Shown one piece after another: positions 49,645 to 62,014 of a DNA stretch of 64,000 bases. Position numbers and translations under genes: made by a program. Origin of the DNA: Theristus sp. LFF4_11 (Eukaryota > Nematoda > Chromadorea > Monhysterida > Xyalidae); assembly GCA_030248135.1 (NCBI GenBank), contig JASANC010005536.1:1-64000 (forward strand), in the 5' to 3' direction. The notes under the pieces were generated by a model. The model was not told the DNA's origin and ran no database searches. It saw nothing but the letters and a program-made list of their open reading frames with translations. Numbering within the stretch: the first letter of the stretch is position 1; every line of letters starts with the position of its first letter.

Positions 49645-51733
49645 CAATGTCTTTTTTGTTGCTCACAGTGTTTTCGTTTTTATTAGTTCACACTGCTTTA
49701 CCAGTACAAGGGAGAATGTTGACTGATTCAGACACGGTTTGTATTTGCGAACTTCGCTAATTATTTATTGCGTACTGATTTCATTCGTGTTCTCACTTTT
49801 TGTGACAAACTTTAATGATTTGATAGCTAGTTCTGTCTATGGCTTTAAGAGTTTCTGCTGATTATCTCACGTTTGCTTACATGCATTTATGTCATTGTTC
49901 TTTGTCTGCCTTCTAGCGATACCTCAGTCACTGACTGTCAACGCAGGAACTTACTTGCACACCAACACTATTGTTTCTGAATTTTTTTAGAGTCGTCTGC
50001 GTTTTTTTGATTGTCATTCTGCTGTTTTCAATATTTAATTTTGCATTTGCTATTCGTGCTCAAAATTCGAGCAGTACAAAGTTATACTGATCATTTTATT
50101 CAGCATGTTTTTTCCCATTTTATTGCAATTTCTGTCTATATCGCACAAATATGGTTTAGCAAACATGCGTGCAAGACCATTAAAAGCTGAATATCGCCAA
50201 TCGTGGCTGAAATGGGGCAATTCAGAAGCGTGCACTCTGAGATGGTGTGTTTGGTGATGGTGTGTGTGAAACAAATGACTGCGAAACAGCAGCATGCCAG
50301 TGAGCGAGTGCATCGGTCACTGCGGGCGTACTACTACGCGCTCGTGCTCGTGCTCGTGCGACAACGCGCAGTATTCCCCGACGAGCACGTGCTGCCGCCT
50401 GTCGTGGTGGCTCATGCAGGCACTCTGCGCGCCATGCTTTCAACTGTGTGCCATTATTTCAGTCGAGTGTACTGCGATGATGAGCACAGTAAAAGCTGTT
50501 GTTTGTAGTTCGTTTTCAAAAAAAACGACATCTTTAGCCAAATTTAGCTGCGGCGCATAATGCGCTGCTGGACGACAGTGCTTAGCGGAAAGGCGAATGT
50601 AGAATGCGTTTTCAGAGGAATCGGGCTAAATGGGTGAATAAAAGTTGTTTTGGAATGACAATTGGAGTTTTTTTACCGATAGGTGTATCGATGCAGCTAA
50701 TAACAAATGCATGAAGACTCAACTTGGCCAACTGTTCGCCCTCCCGTTGCAGCTTTCCTTTTGAAAGTGTGGTTTTATTTTTCTTATTGACACGTGGACG
50801 TCAATGGATTTATGGGAAACAACAGCGAAGGCAAAATTTTATAGCTTCCTGGTTTAAGGTAAATTTTGTTGGTGGTGAATGGTGAAGAGAATTCTATTAT
50901 AATTAGAGCCAAGTTGTACACGCATGACTCAGTTTGACTTCGCATGTTTGCCTCACTTGCTAGATCTCAAAAGCGTGAATAACGTTCATTTTTATCCCAG
51001 TACCACCGAAGCAACATACTAATCAATGCTGCTGAAGGCATTATGTGTTGGACACATGCAAAACAAGCAAATTGCATTCAAGTCTATGTTATTTACTTCG
51101 AGTTTTCTTAATACGTACTCTTTTTCATGACCGTGAACGGAACACCATGTTATCAATTTTATCACTACACCGCCACTGTGACACTGGCAACTGACTTGCT
51201 CTGGCTGAGAGTACTTCAACGCGCTTATAAACCTTTTTGTTTTAAAACCTTATAAACCAGTTGACTAACCGGTTTTTTAACGATTCGAACTGACTTTCGC
51301 TAACGTTTTAACTTTTTGACTTTAAACTGTGCTGCAGACGTTGAATGAGGCCGAATCGATGGCCAATGCTGGAGGTTACCGACTTCATTCCGCGGAAAAC
51401 GGTGTACTGACGAAATCGGAGTTGACAATGGGGAGCAGCAGCAGCAACGGTGCATACTTTCTGAGCAACAATGACATTCAACCAGCAATGGCAAACGCTG
51501 ACAACGGGCGCAGAGAACGCGAGATCTATTTGATGGGCGTCGCGTGCCTGGCGATGTGGCTACTCATTGGCCTGGGCTGCACCAAGCGATACTGGACAGA
51601 GTGGTATGCACAGTTGGGCGGTTGCTGCTGTGGACACTGCGGGCAGCCGCACGGCACGCGACAGCACACGGACAACGCGCGTCGAGAGCAGCGCTCGACA
51701 GAGCTGCTCAAGCCAGCCTTCAATGCCGTTTGA
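49645..51733 (+). CDS. Putative Cys-rich one-pass membrane protein
   Basis: Gene not recognised with certainty. Three pieces make a sensible type I membrane protein. Exon 1 (49645-49736) encodes a signal peptide, MSFLLLTVFSFLLVHTALPV, and has a donor after DSDT. A middle exon (about 50285-50440) encodes ECIGHCGRTTTRSCSCSCDN and a CC pair 10 residues later, spaced roughly like a somatomedin-B domain but with one Cys shifted. The last exon (51339-51733) begins after CTGCAG, encodes a hydrophobic segment (LMGVACLAMWLLIGLGC) and ends in a Cys-rich tail, GGCCCGHCG, with stop at 51731. Junction phases between exons were not proven, and these could belong to two genes. It lies 0.4 kb after MTSS1 and converges with PEPCK. 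Confidence 0.4.
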
Positions 51734-52702
51734 CTTTCCTCATCATTATGGATGCTTATTATGCAACTGTTTTGGTCTGCTTTTGCTCATACACAGGTTA
51801 CCATCGGGTGCAGACCAAACAAACGACAATTTTTGTTTCAGCTTTTCTCAAACTTTGTTACTTTTTCAAACTGTTTTTCAAATACAAAATACAAATTTTA
51901 TTTCAAACAACACCAGCATATCTAGCAAATGAGTAATAATTGGATTAAAAACAAATATGAAAAATGACCTGTGTCACACACAACAGAAAAACAATGACAA
52001 GACTACGGTTTTCGGAAATGGTTACGCGTTCCCAGACATTGAGCCAGCTTGAAAAAAATGTGTCAGACAAACATTTTAACAGACACTACCGGTAGACAAC
52101 GTAATTTGAAAATCACAATAAAACGTGACAAAAAATAAAAAAGGACTAGTTAGTACTACAGATGTAAAGATAACAGCAAACATCCGAATGTCAGTTGTTA
52201 GCCTAAACGCGTATTCCTACCAGTGGCCCACAAAGACCGTAAAGTTCGCTGTTCGAAGTCAAAACTCAGCATACGATAATACTGAAAAAATGAAACAAGC
52301 AATAAATGAGATTTTACGCTATTTTTTTGTCTCGTGACGCTCTGACGACACTTGCGACTGGAATATAGCGTAAAGACAAAATAAAACAAATAACGACTAA
52401 ACATTGAGTGAGTATAACGAAATTATGTACGACAGATACAGCAACAAATAAACAGAAACAAATGCTGGCAGAAGCGGTTATTCCAGATTTCTTGCCAGGG
52501 AAACCATCTCGATTTATAAATTTGAGTAATCCATTGATTCACAGGTTGGTCAATCTTCTAAACGTTGAGAGTAATCAGGCTAAAAGCAAAAACGAACTAC
52601 AACATACGAAAGCAAAGCCTAGTTGACATGGAACAACACGGCGACGACCACAGAACATTGGCGTGACCACCAGCAACACGCGCACGCGAGCACTCAGCCG
52701 TC
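51734..52702. other. Convergent intergenic region
   Basis: A/T-rich 3' flanks of the membrane-protein gene (+) and PEPCK (-). No gene is seen. Confidence 0.5.
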
Positions 52703-55700
52703 TCACTTCATCTCCTTGATGCGTTTCTCCTGCGCGTCCAGCTCGGCGCGCACGGCCGCTGGCAGATCCGGGCCAACCTGCGAAGCAGAGTGAGCAAATT
52801 CAGCAAAGTTGCCGATGAAAGCATGAACGCAAGAATCAGGCAGAACGCAAACGGCCGGCGAGCCACCTGTTCCTCGAGCCAACGACGATTCTCAGCGGCG
52901 TCCGCCATCCAGTAGTCCTTCGGCAGCGAGAACAGCTCGTCCCAGTCGATCGGGGGCAGTTGCTCGAGGTTGAGGCTGCCTGCAACGTGGCTCATCATGG
53001 TTGGCATGTGCAAGCAATGCTGCCACAATGGCAATGGCGGCTCAGTAATGCTGTGACACTGCCACGCGAACTGAGCTGTGTGTCACCTTTCTTGGGGATG
53101 AAGCCAATGGGCGTCTGCTCAGCAATCGAGTCGTCACCGTCGACGCGACGAATGATCCAGTCGAGCACACGGATGTTCTCGCCAAAACCAGGCCACAGGA
53201 ACTTGCCGTTCTTGTCCAGACGGAACCAGTTCACGTGGTAGATGCGTGGCACCTGATACATGCAAACACACACACATGAATAACCCAATTCGAACGTGTC
53301 CTACTGAGATGACGTCATCTGCAAGCGCTTGTCAGTTGACGTGAATTTGGCGGATTTCTTCACGTGAAAAAAACACGTGACAGGGTGAAATTCGTGCAAC
53401 GAGAAACGTGAATGACGTCTTTTTCAAGGCCACCTGAAGTTCCAAAACTTGGGGTGTTGAAACAAAGAAACGTGAGCGCAGTTGGACGTGCCTTGTGGTT
53501 TCCCTTCTTCAGATCGAGCCAGTGCTGCAGATAACGGCCAAAGTTGTATCCCATGAACGGGCGCATCGCCATCGCGTCGTGCATGATCTTCTTGCCGGCG
53601 TGCTCTGCGGCTGCGGTCGCCTCCGACTTGAGGCAAGCGCCTGCAAACGAACACGTGCACATTTGCTGTTGCAATAAAAACAACATCAAAAACATTGCTG
53701 AAAACTTTGGCTTCGCAGTCCACGAAAGGCTCGGCCTTGTCATCAGTTTTGGTTCAGGTGACCACCGACCACCAGGCTCAGTATTTGAACCAAGAATGTT
53801 GCTTCATTGGCGTTTTCCACGATCACTGCCGCTGCCTTCACTGATTCACAAGTGAACTTACCAACAAAGATGCCGTGCTCCCAGCTGAACGCCTCGTAGA
53901 CGAGTGGCACGCCCTCGGGGCGACGGCCACCGAAGATGAACGCACAGATCGGCACGCCGGCCGTGTCCTCCCACTGCGGGTGGATGACGGGGCACTGCGA
54001 CGCTGGACACGAGAAACGCGAGTTCGGGTGTGCCGCCTTGCCGGGCATGCCGATCTTCCAGCTTTCGCCCAGCCACGTGATGATCTCAACGTTCTGCAAA
54101 ACAACCGACCGCGTGCGTATGTGTGCGACGTGTTTGCATGAACACGGGCGTTCTGCTGCGCTCTGTCGCGTCACTGTTGGCCTTTTCGGGTGCATTGCAG
54201 ATTTATTCAAACGCGTCGCAGCGAAATAACGTTCTTTGCCTCAAAGACGCCCATTCGTGATGCACAGACACCGGTTTAGTTCAGCTCACACTTTGCAGAC
54301 GTTATCAGCTGTGCACTAAGAGCATTGCGGTGCGACACGTGCAATGTGCTACGCAACGAGCAACCTTGTCCTCGATTTCGTCCTCGAGTCCCTCCCAGTA
54401 GTACATGCCATCGACCGTCTCCGCAACGTTCGTGAAGATCGAGTTCTTCTGGAAGGTGCGCACGGCCATCGGGTTCGTCTTCATGGAGGTGCCCGGCGCG
54501 ACGCCAAAGAATCCGGCCTCCGGGTTGATGCCCATCAATTGGCCGTCCTCACGGAAACGCATCCACGCGATGTCGTCGCCTGCAACAGAGACAAGCGCAC
54601 TCGCCTCGCACGCAGCACGTTCGCAGCTGCACCACCACCGACTCACCGACGACACGCACACGATACCCGCCAACGGTCGGCTCCAACATGGCCAGGTTGG
54701 TCTTGCCACAAGCGGACGGGAACGCAGCGGCCAGGAAGTGCTCCTTGCCGGTGGCGCCCACGGTGACGCCCATGATCTGCAGCAGCAACAGAGCAGTGCT
54801 ATGCGTGCGCTGTGAGTGAGCGCCTGTGTGTGCTCGTGTTGCTCACCAGCATGTGCTCAGCCAGCCAGCCCTCGTCACGAGCAATGACGGATGCGATGCG
54901 CAGCGCGAAGCACTTCTTGCCGAGCAACGAGTTGCCGCCGTAGCCGGAGCCGAACGACCAGATCTCGCGCTCGGCCGGCCGATGTGCGATGATGACTTTG
55001 CCCGGGTTACACGGCCAGTGGTTGACGACCTTCTCTGCAAGTCACTGCGCAGTCTGTGTCTGTCATGTTGGCAGTCTCAAACTAACGTAGCGCCAGGCCA
55101 ATTCATGCATACAACATTTATCCGGGCCAATCCGGCCGTCACGTCTAGGGTTAGGGGAAAAAAATCCGGATTTATTAAAAAAAATTTTTTTACAAGTTAG
55201 GTTCGTTCGAAGCGTCTCGTCGAGCTGAGTTCATCTAGACTATTTTCAGAACGATCCGGAAAACTATAAGAGCGAAAATCGTGTTTTATTGAAATTATGT
55301 CCATTTCATAGAGGGAAAGTTGCATTTTCAACAGTAAAACAGGACAATTTTCGACGTGTACTTGAATATTGAACCGTTCTTAGTTGTTCCTCTTTAGAAA
55401 ATTACCAAAATTAGACTGTGTTCAAAAATTCCTGTTTGCTGTAGCTAAGTCGGCAACCCCTGTCGACCCGGTCGCCCCCCCCAAGACACTTACTTTCAGG
55501 TTCAACCAGCTATGCTATCTGCCTTATGGCGAGAGCCCACTCTTCAAATCATCGTATCGAAAACACGTACCATGATTTCGCGATCACGTTGCGGGCAACT
55601 GACAGACGCAAGTTTAACACGTTAGTTTAGCTCAGCACGCAAGTTTTAACATGTGGCCATGTTATCGGGTATCTGAAAAACGGTCGTGTGATGTGGTATT

Positions 55701-58700
55701 AACCAACATCTCCGCTCCAATTGTTTAACAATATATCGCACAACTCCATTGTAGACCTATAACATACGCCAATCAACAAGATATCATGTTCATCTCATGG
55801 CCTACCGACTGAAAAACATGTTCTAAGTTGCAAGAAAACTATTTCTGAAACGATATTTCAATTGAGTTAAGTCATTTCAACGCTAAAAATTGACTCTAGA
55901 AGTCATCCAAATCGAAAAACATGGAGTACGTCGGTCAAAATGACCAAATAATGACATTTACCTAAGCACACAAAGAAGTTGGGAAGAAAATTTGGTTTGA
56001 ACTTTCAAAAAATTATGCCATAAATCGAATTTTCAGAGCAAAGTAGAAGAAAAAATTTGCAAATTTTTTTAAGTTTGAAAAAAAAAATCCAAATTTAAAA
56101 AAAAACGAAAAAAAAATTTTTCAAAGCCCCTAACCCCAGTCACGTCTCATTCATGGAGCAAAAAATCAATGCAGCACGTCACGGCTTCTTCAGAACACGT
56201 GCTCGTTTATACGAAAACGAGCATTCATACATGACGTGCCGTGACGTGCCGGATATATACGTCGTGGAGTGGATGCATTGGTGTTAAGTGGCCAAAAAAG
56301 CGCCACGACACCTGTCTTGTGTCGACTATAAAAGTTGACATGATGTACGTATCGTTTCAAGGGGCAACGCAACCAGCAACACGGACACCCACCGAGCACA
56401 GGACGCGGCAGACCAACGGAGTGGATGCAGCGCACAAAGTCGCTGTCGCCGAGCGCCTCCCAGACTTTCGGCGAGACACGCGTCATGATGCGCATGCACA
56501 ACACCACGTAGTTGCTGTCCGTCAGCTGCACACCGATCTTGGACAACGGCGACCCGATGGGACCCATCGAGAACGGAATCACGTACATCATGCGCCCTGA
56601 AAGCACAACGTATAAGGAAATGTTGCAAAAAGACGTTTCATTTTTATTGTCATCATGCAAATGCATGCCTTTATCATCGCACACATCGTCTGTGCTCACG
56701 TTTGTTTCTTTTGTGAACGGTTCCTCATTGCATTCTCTTTCTCTCCTCAGCTAATTGACACCAACAAACATTCCAGCTGTTTCCAGCGTTCATTCCCCCA
56801 GTGTAGCGTCATTCACGCAGGCTGCTCACTTTCCCATCCAAGCCACAAGCGACGTTGTGTGCTCTTCTTTTATGAGCGTAATTCATTTCTGCGCAAACGG
56901 TCGGCCGTCGTAAACAGACGACAGCGAAAGCACATTAGTCTGCACGTATGCGGTTTTTCGTCTCAACTTTTGCAGGCGGACACGCACAGTTTTAGTGACA
57001 CATTGAGCGCAGCCCGTCTTTTCATTGCTAAACTACGTGGCCTCACCAAAAATGACATCAACCGGAAAACTGAAAAGCCACGTACGTAAATAATCAAGCA
57101 TAGACAGAGGCGTGGACGCTGAATGTTGCATTGCAGCAAATGTGGGCCGTACAAGCATCAGCAAGCAGCTGTGCCGTGCTTGTGCTGCTAAAACGCGCTG
57201 CTTACAACAGCAACATTGAGCTTCGTGCGCACTTTTGATCATAATAACGAGCACTGCAAATTTGCGCCATGCCATGCAGCCGTATGATACAAAAGTCTGG
57301 CCACAACCGCACACATCAGCGCACAACACGACCCACAGCACATCGTCAGTGAAACTTTTAGACCGTCCCTGCGTTGCTACAGCCCAGAATGGCTCAGCCC
57401 TCCGCCAGCAGCAGCCTTTTCAACAACGACACGTCAATGCAAGCGTACGTGCGCAGAGCACAGGCACGAAAACAACATGTGTTCAGACATTTTTGCACAA
57501 AGTCACGTACACACAGAGACGTACACGCAGAGTCCGTTTGCCCGACACATTTCTGACGTTATGCCCAACTTTAGCACAACCACAAACAACCGGTTCATAC
57601 CGAAACTGACGAGCGCAATCAAAATCGCTTCCCGTTTTTTATCAGTGTGTTGTGTTTCTCGACTAATCGCAAACAAAATGAGAAACGGCATAAAGTGAAA
57701 TGGTAGAAGTTTTGATAATGTTCTTTTAAGATAAAATTCAGATAAGAAATTTATTATTTCCACGATCGCAGTGTCATAATCCACAACAAAATCTAATAAG
57801 CACGAAGCTCGCACAAATGACAAACAGGCAGCACAGTAATACTAATACGATTTGAAAAAAACCACGTACTGGTGTTGTGGGCGGCCATCTCTGGCTAAAA
57901 AGATCGAGTTGTTTTCACGCAGAGCTTTCGTGCACCACACCATGACGTCGTTGTTTTGAACATGACGTCACTAGCGCACCCTAAACTCCAATGGCTTGCT
58001 TGCTGCGAACAATGCGTCAAACGGACATGGGCCACATCAGATTGACATTTCTATCGAGTCCAACGAGCACGACACAAGCCAATGAAACACGTTACTTACA
58101 ACATTCAATAACAGACACACCGATTGATTGGATCACGTGTATGCAGACCAGACCAACCACAGACAGTGATGTGGAGCACGCCGCGGCGCATGCTGCTGTC
58201 AAGTGCTGCAAGTTGCTTCAACGCGGATTTGCGCCAATCAGCAGCGCGCTACAGCACTTGTTGCACCCACACTCGTCGCACGGGTACGACAGAGACAATC
58301 AACACAGTTCTTTCTGTTCATTTTACCACATGAGCAACCAACCGTTCATGCATCCAACAAATCGCGTGTCAAGTTCATTAGCGAATTCGTTCGGCGACAT
58401 CCAGTGTCCCATTTCGGGATCGATGCCAGGTGGCGTGTGCGTCACGGTCTCGTATTTGTCTGGCGTCACAATCCACGTTTTTGACTCGACACGCGCCACG
58501 TCGCGCGGATCCGTACGACAGATGTAGCTGAAGTGAATTGTTAACAAAACGTGAACAAGAGTGAACAAACGAGCCATGGTGGTCGCCGTGCATGGAACTG
58601 TGGCCCCGATTATGATGGTCAATGCAGCTTGAATTTTTATGAGCACTGGATTAGCAAGCTGCACAAAAACAGACGAGCATCGCGCCCATGTTCTATGCTT

Positions 58701-59309
58701 GTTGATGATGATAGCATCATACCAACAGGCTGACATTGCACACACTGCACTCAGAAGTGGTCAGTATTAAACACCAACAGACAAGACCAGACCAACCAAT
58801 TTTCGAGTTTCTTCAACGGCGACAACGATCCGCGTTCAATCAATTTAGCCTTGATCTCGTTTGCCTCGTGGTCGGAGCCATCGCAGATGTAGATGCCACG
58901 TGGACGCACCAACTCGGCCTTCTCAGCAACGAAACGCTGCACTTTGTACGGCAACAGGTGGAAATCACCCTGCAACGAAAATACAGCCGTGTAACACTCA
59001 TGTAGCGCAACACAACCAAAAAAAGAAGCGAATAGCAATGAACGTTTCAAAATCAGTTGCTTACACTCAACCCGTAAGCTTCAACTCATGCGTTCAAAAA
59101 AACACGGTTTTTGCAAAATTGCTTTATTCATCAAATCAACTCCGAGGCAAAGTAGGCTGTGGCGTTTGAAGACTGCAGCGTTTGCAGCGACTGACCTGCG
59201 CGATCGGCAGATGTCCCAGTCGTTTTGTGACGACCTCGTTCACGACGTAGAACGCGTCATCCGAGATTTGACGCAGTGCTTGAGACGGGTGCGGTGGGAT
59301 CGCGGCCAT
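52703..59309 (-). CDS. PCK: Phosphoenolpyruvate carboxykinase (GTP)
   Basis: Converts oxaloacetate and GTP to phosphoenolpyruvate, GDP and CO2; it serves gluconeogenesis or, reversed, PEP carboxylation. Twelve exons (high to low): 59309-59196, 58970-58797, 58527-58343, 56597-56393, 55034-54847, 54776-54647, 54579-54365, 54093-53862, 53640-53492, 53252-53087, 52979-52867, 52777-52703; about 648 residues against 622 in human PCK1. Motifs in order: [59 protein letters not shown] (P-loop with the reactive Cys), GDDIAWM (metal-binding Asp), [61 protein letters not shown]. All catalytic motifs are present. The intron after GNHK (53492) needs a GC donor, AAG|GCACGT. The intron 55035-56392 contains a complete transposon. 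No mitochondrial leader is obvious, so it is probably cytosolic. Confidence 0.96.
55145..56139 (+). mobile_element. CTAGGGTTAGGGG family transposon, complete copy 2
   Basis: Ends CTAGGGTTAGGGG and CCCCTAACCCCAG, flanked by the 6-bp duplication TCACGT (55139-55144 and 56140-56145). It is 995 bp and very similar to 33184-34241, differing mainly in A/T homopolymer length, so it was inserted recently. It lies inside the PEPCK intron 55035-56392 in reverse orientation to the gene. Confidence 0.88.
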
Positions 59310-60000
59310 ACTTGCCGGTGGTTATGATGATGAATTTAGTGGTTGGCGAATAATTTACAGTTGGTGAATATGAAAAGCGGCACAACTGAATATGGTCACG
59401 ACACTGACTGATGCAATGAGAATGCTAGAGAAAACGCTGGCTGAAAAAAACACAAAGAAAGACTGAACGTTTCATTCTGAAATTTTTTAGCTCGACAGAA
59501 CTATTTTTTGAAGAAAAAATGTAAACATGGATTGAATCAAGGCTATCGTTTGCATGATAATTGTGATGAATGATAACTTTTTTGGATCCATTTCCGCAAA
59601 GATATATTGGTTACACAAGCATTCCGCAAACGATACATTCCCCAAAGTAACGCAAGCAAACGCAACGAACATACAGCAGAACAATCTGAACAAATCGTAT
59701 CGTTGGTGAATGGGCTTGAGAAAAGCGGATCACAATTTGAAATATGATAAATTTGAAATATTCTTGAAAATCGTGACTGCCACTAAAGAAATCTTGGAAC
59801 TGAAGACTAATCACACTTCTAACTTTTTTAAACCTGAGTACTGAAGTTTTGAACACTGTTTGAGAAATGTTATGTAGAGGATTTTTCCAAAATGCCGGAG
59901 GAAAATCTGATGGTCCACAAAAAATAGGTGCATTCGAACTGCACTGACGCGCTGAGTTCGAATACTGCACTTTTATAACTGATAAAGGCTGTTTTTAAAA
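59310..60000. other. Spacer upstream of PEPCK
   Basis: 5' flank of PEPCK on the minus strand; A/T-rich, no recognisable gene or clear core promoter. Confidence 0.4.
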
Positions 60001-60600
60001 TTGTCCTTAAAATTGGCTGTCCTTAAAATTGGCAAAATCTTCGGCGCTCTTTACTTTTACGTGGCCCAACGCAAAATGAATGGCCCATCGCAAAATGAAT
60101 GGCCCATCGAAAAAAGAATGGCCCATCGGAAAATGAGTGGCCCATCGCAAAATGAGTAGGTTCCTAATCCTAAACCTAATCCTAAGCGAAGCCTTTTGGT
60201 TAAGGTGAAAATGTTGCTTGCAATGAGTCATTGTAGGTTCCTGATCCTAAACCTAAGCCAAGCCTTTTTGATAAGGTGAAATTGATCATTTTCACCTTAT
60301 CAAAAAGGCTTGGCTCGCTTAGGATTAGGTTTAGGAACCTACGACTCATTGCAAGCAACATTTTTCACCTTATCCAAAAGGCTTGGCTTTGGATTAGAAA
60401 CCTACAACGACCCATTGCAAGCAACCTCAGATCAAAAATCACTTTTAAGAATGTATACAAATCGTTGGGCCATTCATTTTGTGTTGGGCCACTTATTTTG
60501 TGTGGGGCCATTCATTTTGCGATGGGCCATTCATTTTGTGTTGGGCCACGCATCAGTAAAGAGCGCCAAATTTTCAATTAAAAATCAAACACAACGTTTT
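60001..60600. repeat. Inverted repeat with GGCCCATCGCAAAATGA minisatellite arms
   Basis: 60058-60156 holds five imperfect copies of TGGCCCATCGCAAAATGAA; 60462-60550 holds a similar inverted array (TTGGGCCATTCATTTTGTG). Between them are telomere-like CCTAATCC tracts, each followed by AAGCC and TTTTGATAAGGTGAAA, arranged head to head around 60290. The whole block is a hairpin with arms of about 250 bp. Confidence 0.75.
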
Positions 60601-60660
60601 TAGTTGTCGTCGTTGCCGTCGCCGTCGTTTTTTTCGGAAAATAAATTTGTGCCTTTGGAA

Positions 60661-60885
60661 TAGGGTTGTTAAACAAAAATCGATTTTTTTTTAATTTTAT
60701 TAAAAAAAACAAAAATGCCGTTTTTTAATTCGAAAACTTTTCCTCTAATATGCTCTGAAAACCTCAAATTTGGCACAATTTTTCGAAAGTTCAACAAAAA
60801 TTTTCTTTGATATTACCTCGTAAAACCGTCGGCGTCAGCAGTCGATTTTGGACCGTTTTACCGGCTGATTTTAGTTTAAAAATAC
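60661..60885 (-). mobile_element. MITE with TAGGGTTGTT end, truncated
   Basis: Starts TAGGGTTGTTAAACAAAAAT, includes the shared subterminal core (60735-60805) and breaks off after CCGGCTGATTTTAG. The other terminus is absent. Confidence 0.7.
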
Positions 60886-61257
60886 AGAACAGCAGTTTTC
60901 ATGGCCAAATCTTAATTTACTTTTGTCACCGTCGTCGTCGTTCTTTTTTTCTGAAAAAAACAACAATTCGCCTTCAAAATTTACTTTTTTTGATTTTTCT
61001 ACATTTCATAAATCACAAACAAGCATTGCCCATTGAAAATTCAAACATTCATCAACACAAACACTCAAAAAGTTAAAAAATTTAAAAAAGCAAAGTGCAA
61101 TTTGAACGGCCCGCGTTTGAATCTGATGGTTGAATCTGATTACGGTAACGCACCAGCCAATCAGCTGATGCCCCACATTATCCAGTCCGACTATAATTAA
61201 AAAATTAATTTTAGAAATCCCGATTTTTTCAAAAAAATACAAAAAAGTAAAAAGTTT

Positions 61258-61340
61258 CGAACCATAGTTGTACTTGTTCTCGGGGGGGCTGCCCCAAACA
61301 GGGCAAACCTCCACCCCAGCTCTAGAACAACTATGTTTCG
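61258..61340. repeat. Short hairpin element, CATAGTTGTNCTNG ends
   Basis: CGAACCATAGTTGTACTTGTTCTCGGGG is mirrored by CCCCAGCTCTAGAACAACTATGTTTCG. The inverted ends resemble the CATAGTTGTTCC word of the repeat at 3401. About 80 bp, non-coding. Confidence 0.55.
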
Positions 61341-62014
61341 AACCCCTGTTAGTGCTTGCAATGCTCTCGACAAAAGTGCAGATTGCGCAAAAGTGAACAA
61401 ACCAACCTGACCTGAACCTGAACGGGTGCGCGAGCGCGAGCGAACAAATAAATGAACAAATAAATAAAAATTGAATTTCAGTCAAATCAAAAATTGCAGA
61501 AATTTTCAAAAATTGTTCAAAATCCCGATAAAAAAACTTATGAACCCTAAAATGAGAACATTTAGAAAATTAAGAAAAAAGATAAAAACCGGTTGTCATA
61601 AATGGAATTGGCTTTGGTTTTTGTTCAATTCAATTCACTTCAACACAATTCAATTGTTGGACTGGACTGGATTGGTTTTTGTTGTTGTCCACCCCTTCGT
61701 TGTTTTTGTTGGTGTCCGGTTTTTTTTTGTTGGGAGCTGCAATGAGTGCAGCTGTTGTAATTGGTGCAACAACTTTCCGCAGTGGCGGCAAAGAACAACA
61801 ACAACTTTTAAATTTTGAACGGTCATTGAATGCTGACCAAACCTTCTGGGGTTCTGACTTCTGATACTTTTGATATCTGATACATGATGTCAATTCAATC
61901 TTGAACCCAACCAACATAAAGTAGTCAAGCTTGTCCAAACCCACATCTAATTAACACACAACTGCCATGTTCACGCACGCACCTTTATCTTCAAGTTTGT
62001 GGTGTCACTAACTA
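61341..62014. other. Spacer
   Basis: A/T-rich sequence with TTG/CAA-rich patches. Open frames of about 100 codons exist on both strands at 61630-61944 and look random. No gene is seen. Confidence 0.4.

Noticed and set aside
57235..57609. Gene inside the PEPCK intron 56598-58342
   Set aside because: The frame is Gln/His/Thr-rich with no signature and no supporting splice sites. I treat the region as plain intron.
60058..60550. CRISPR-like array of regular short repeats
   Set aside because: The units are imperfect and have no uniform spacers, and the setting is a eukaryotic intergenic hairpin with no cas genes. It is better described as a minisatellite.
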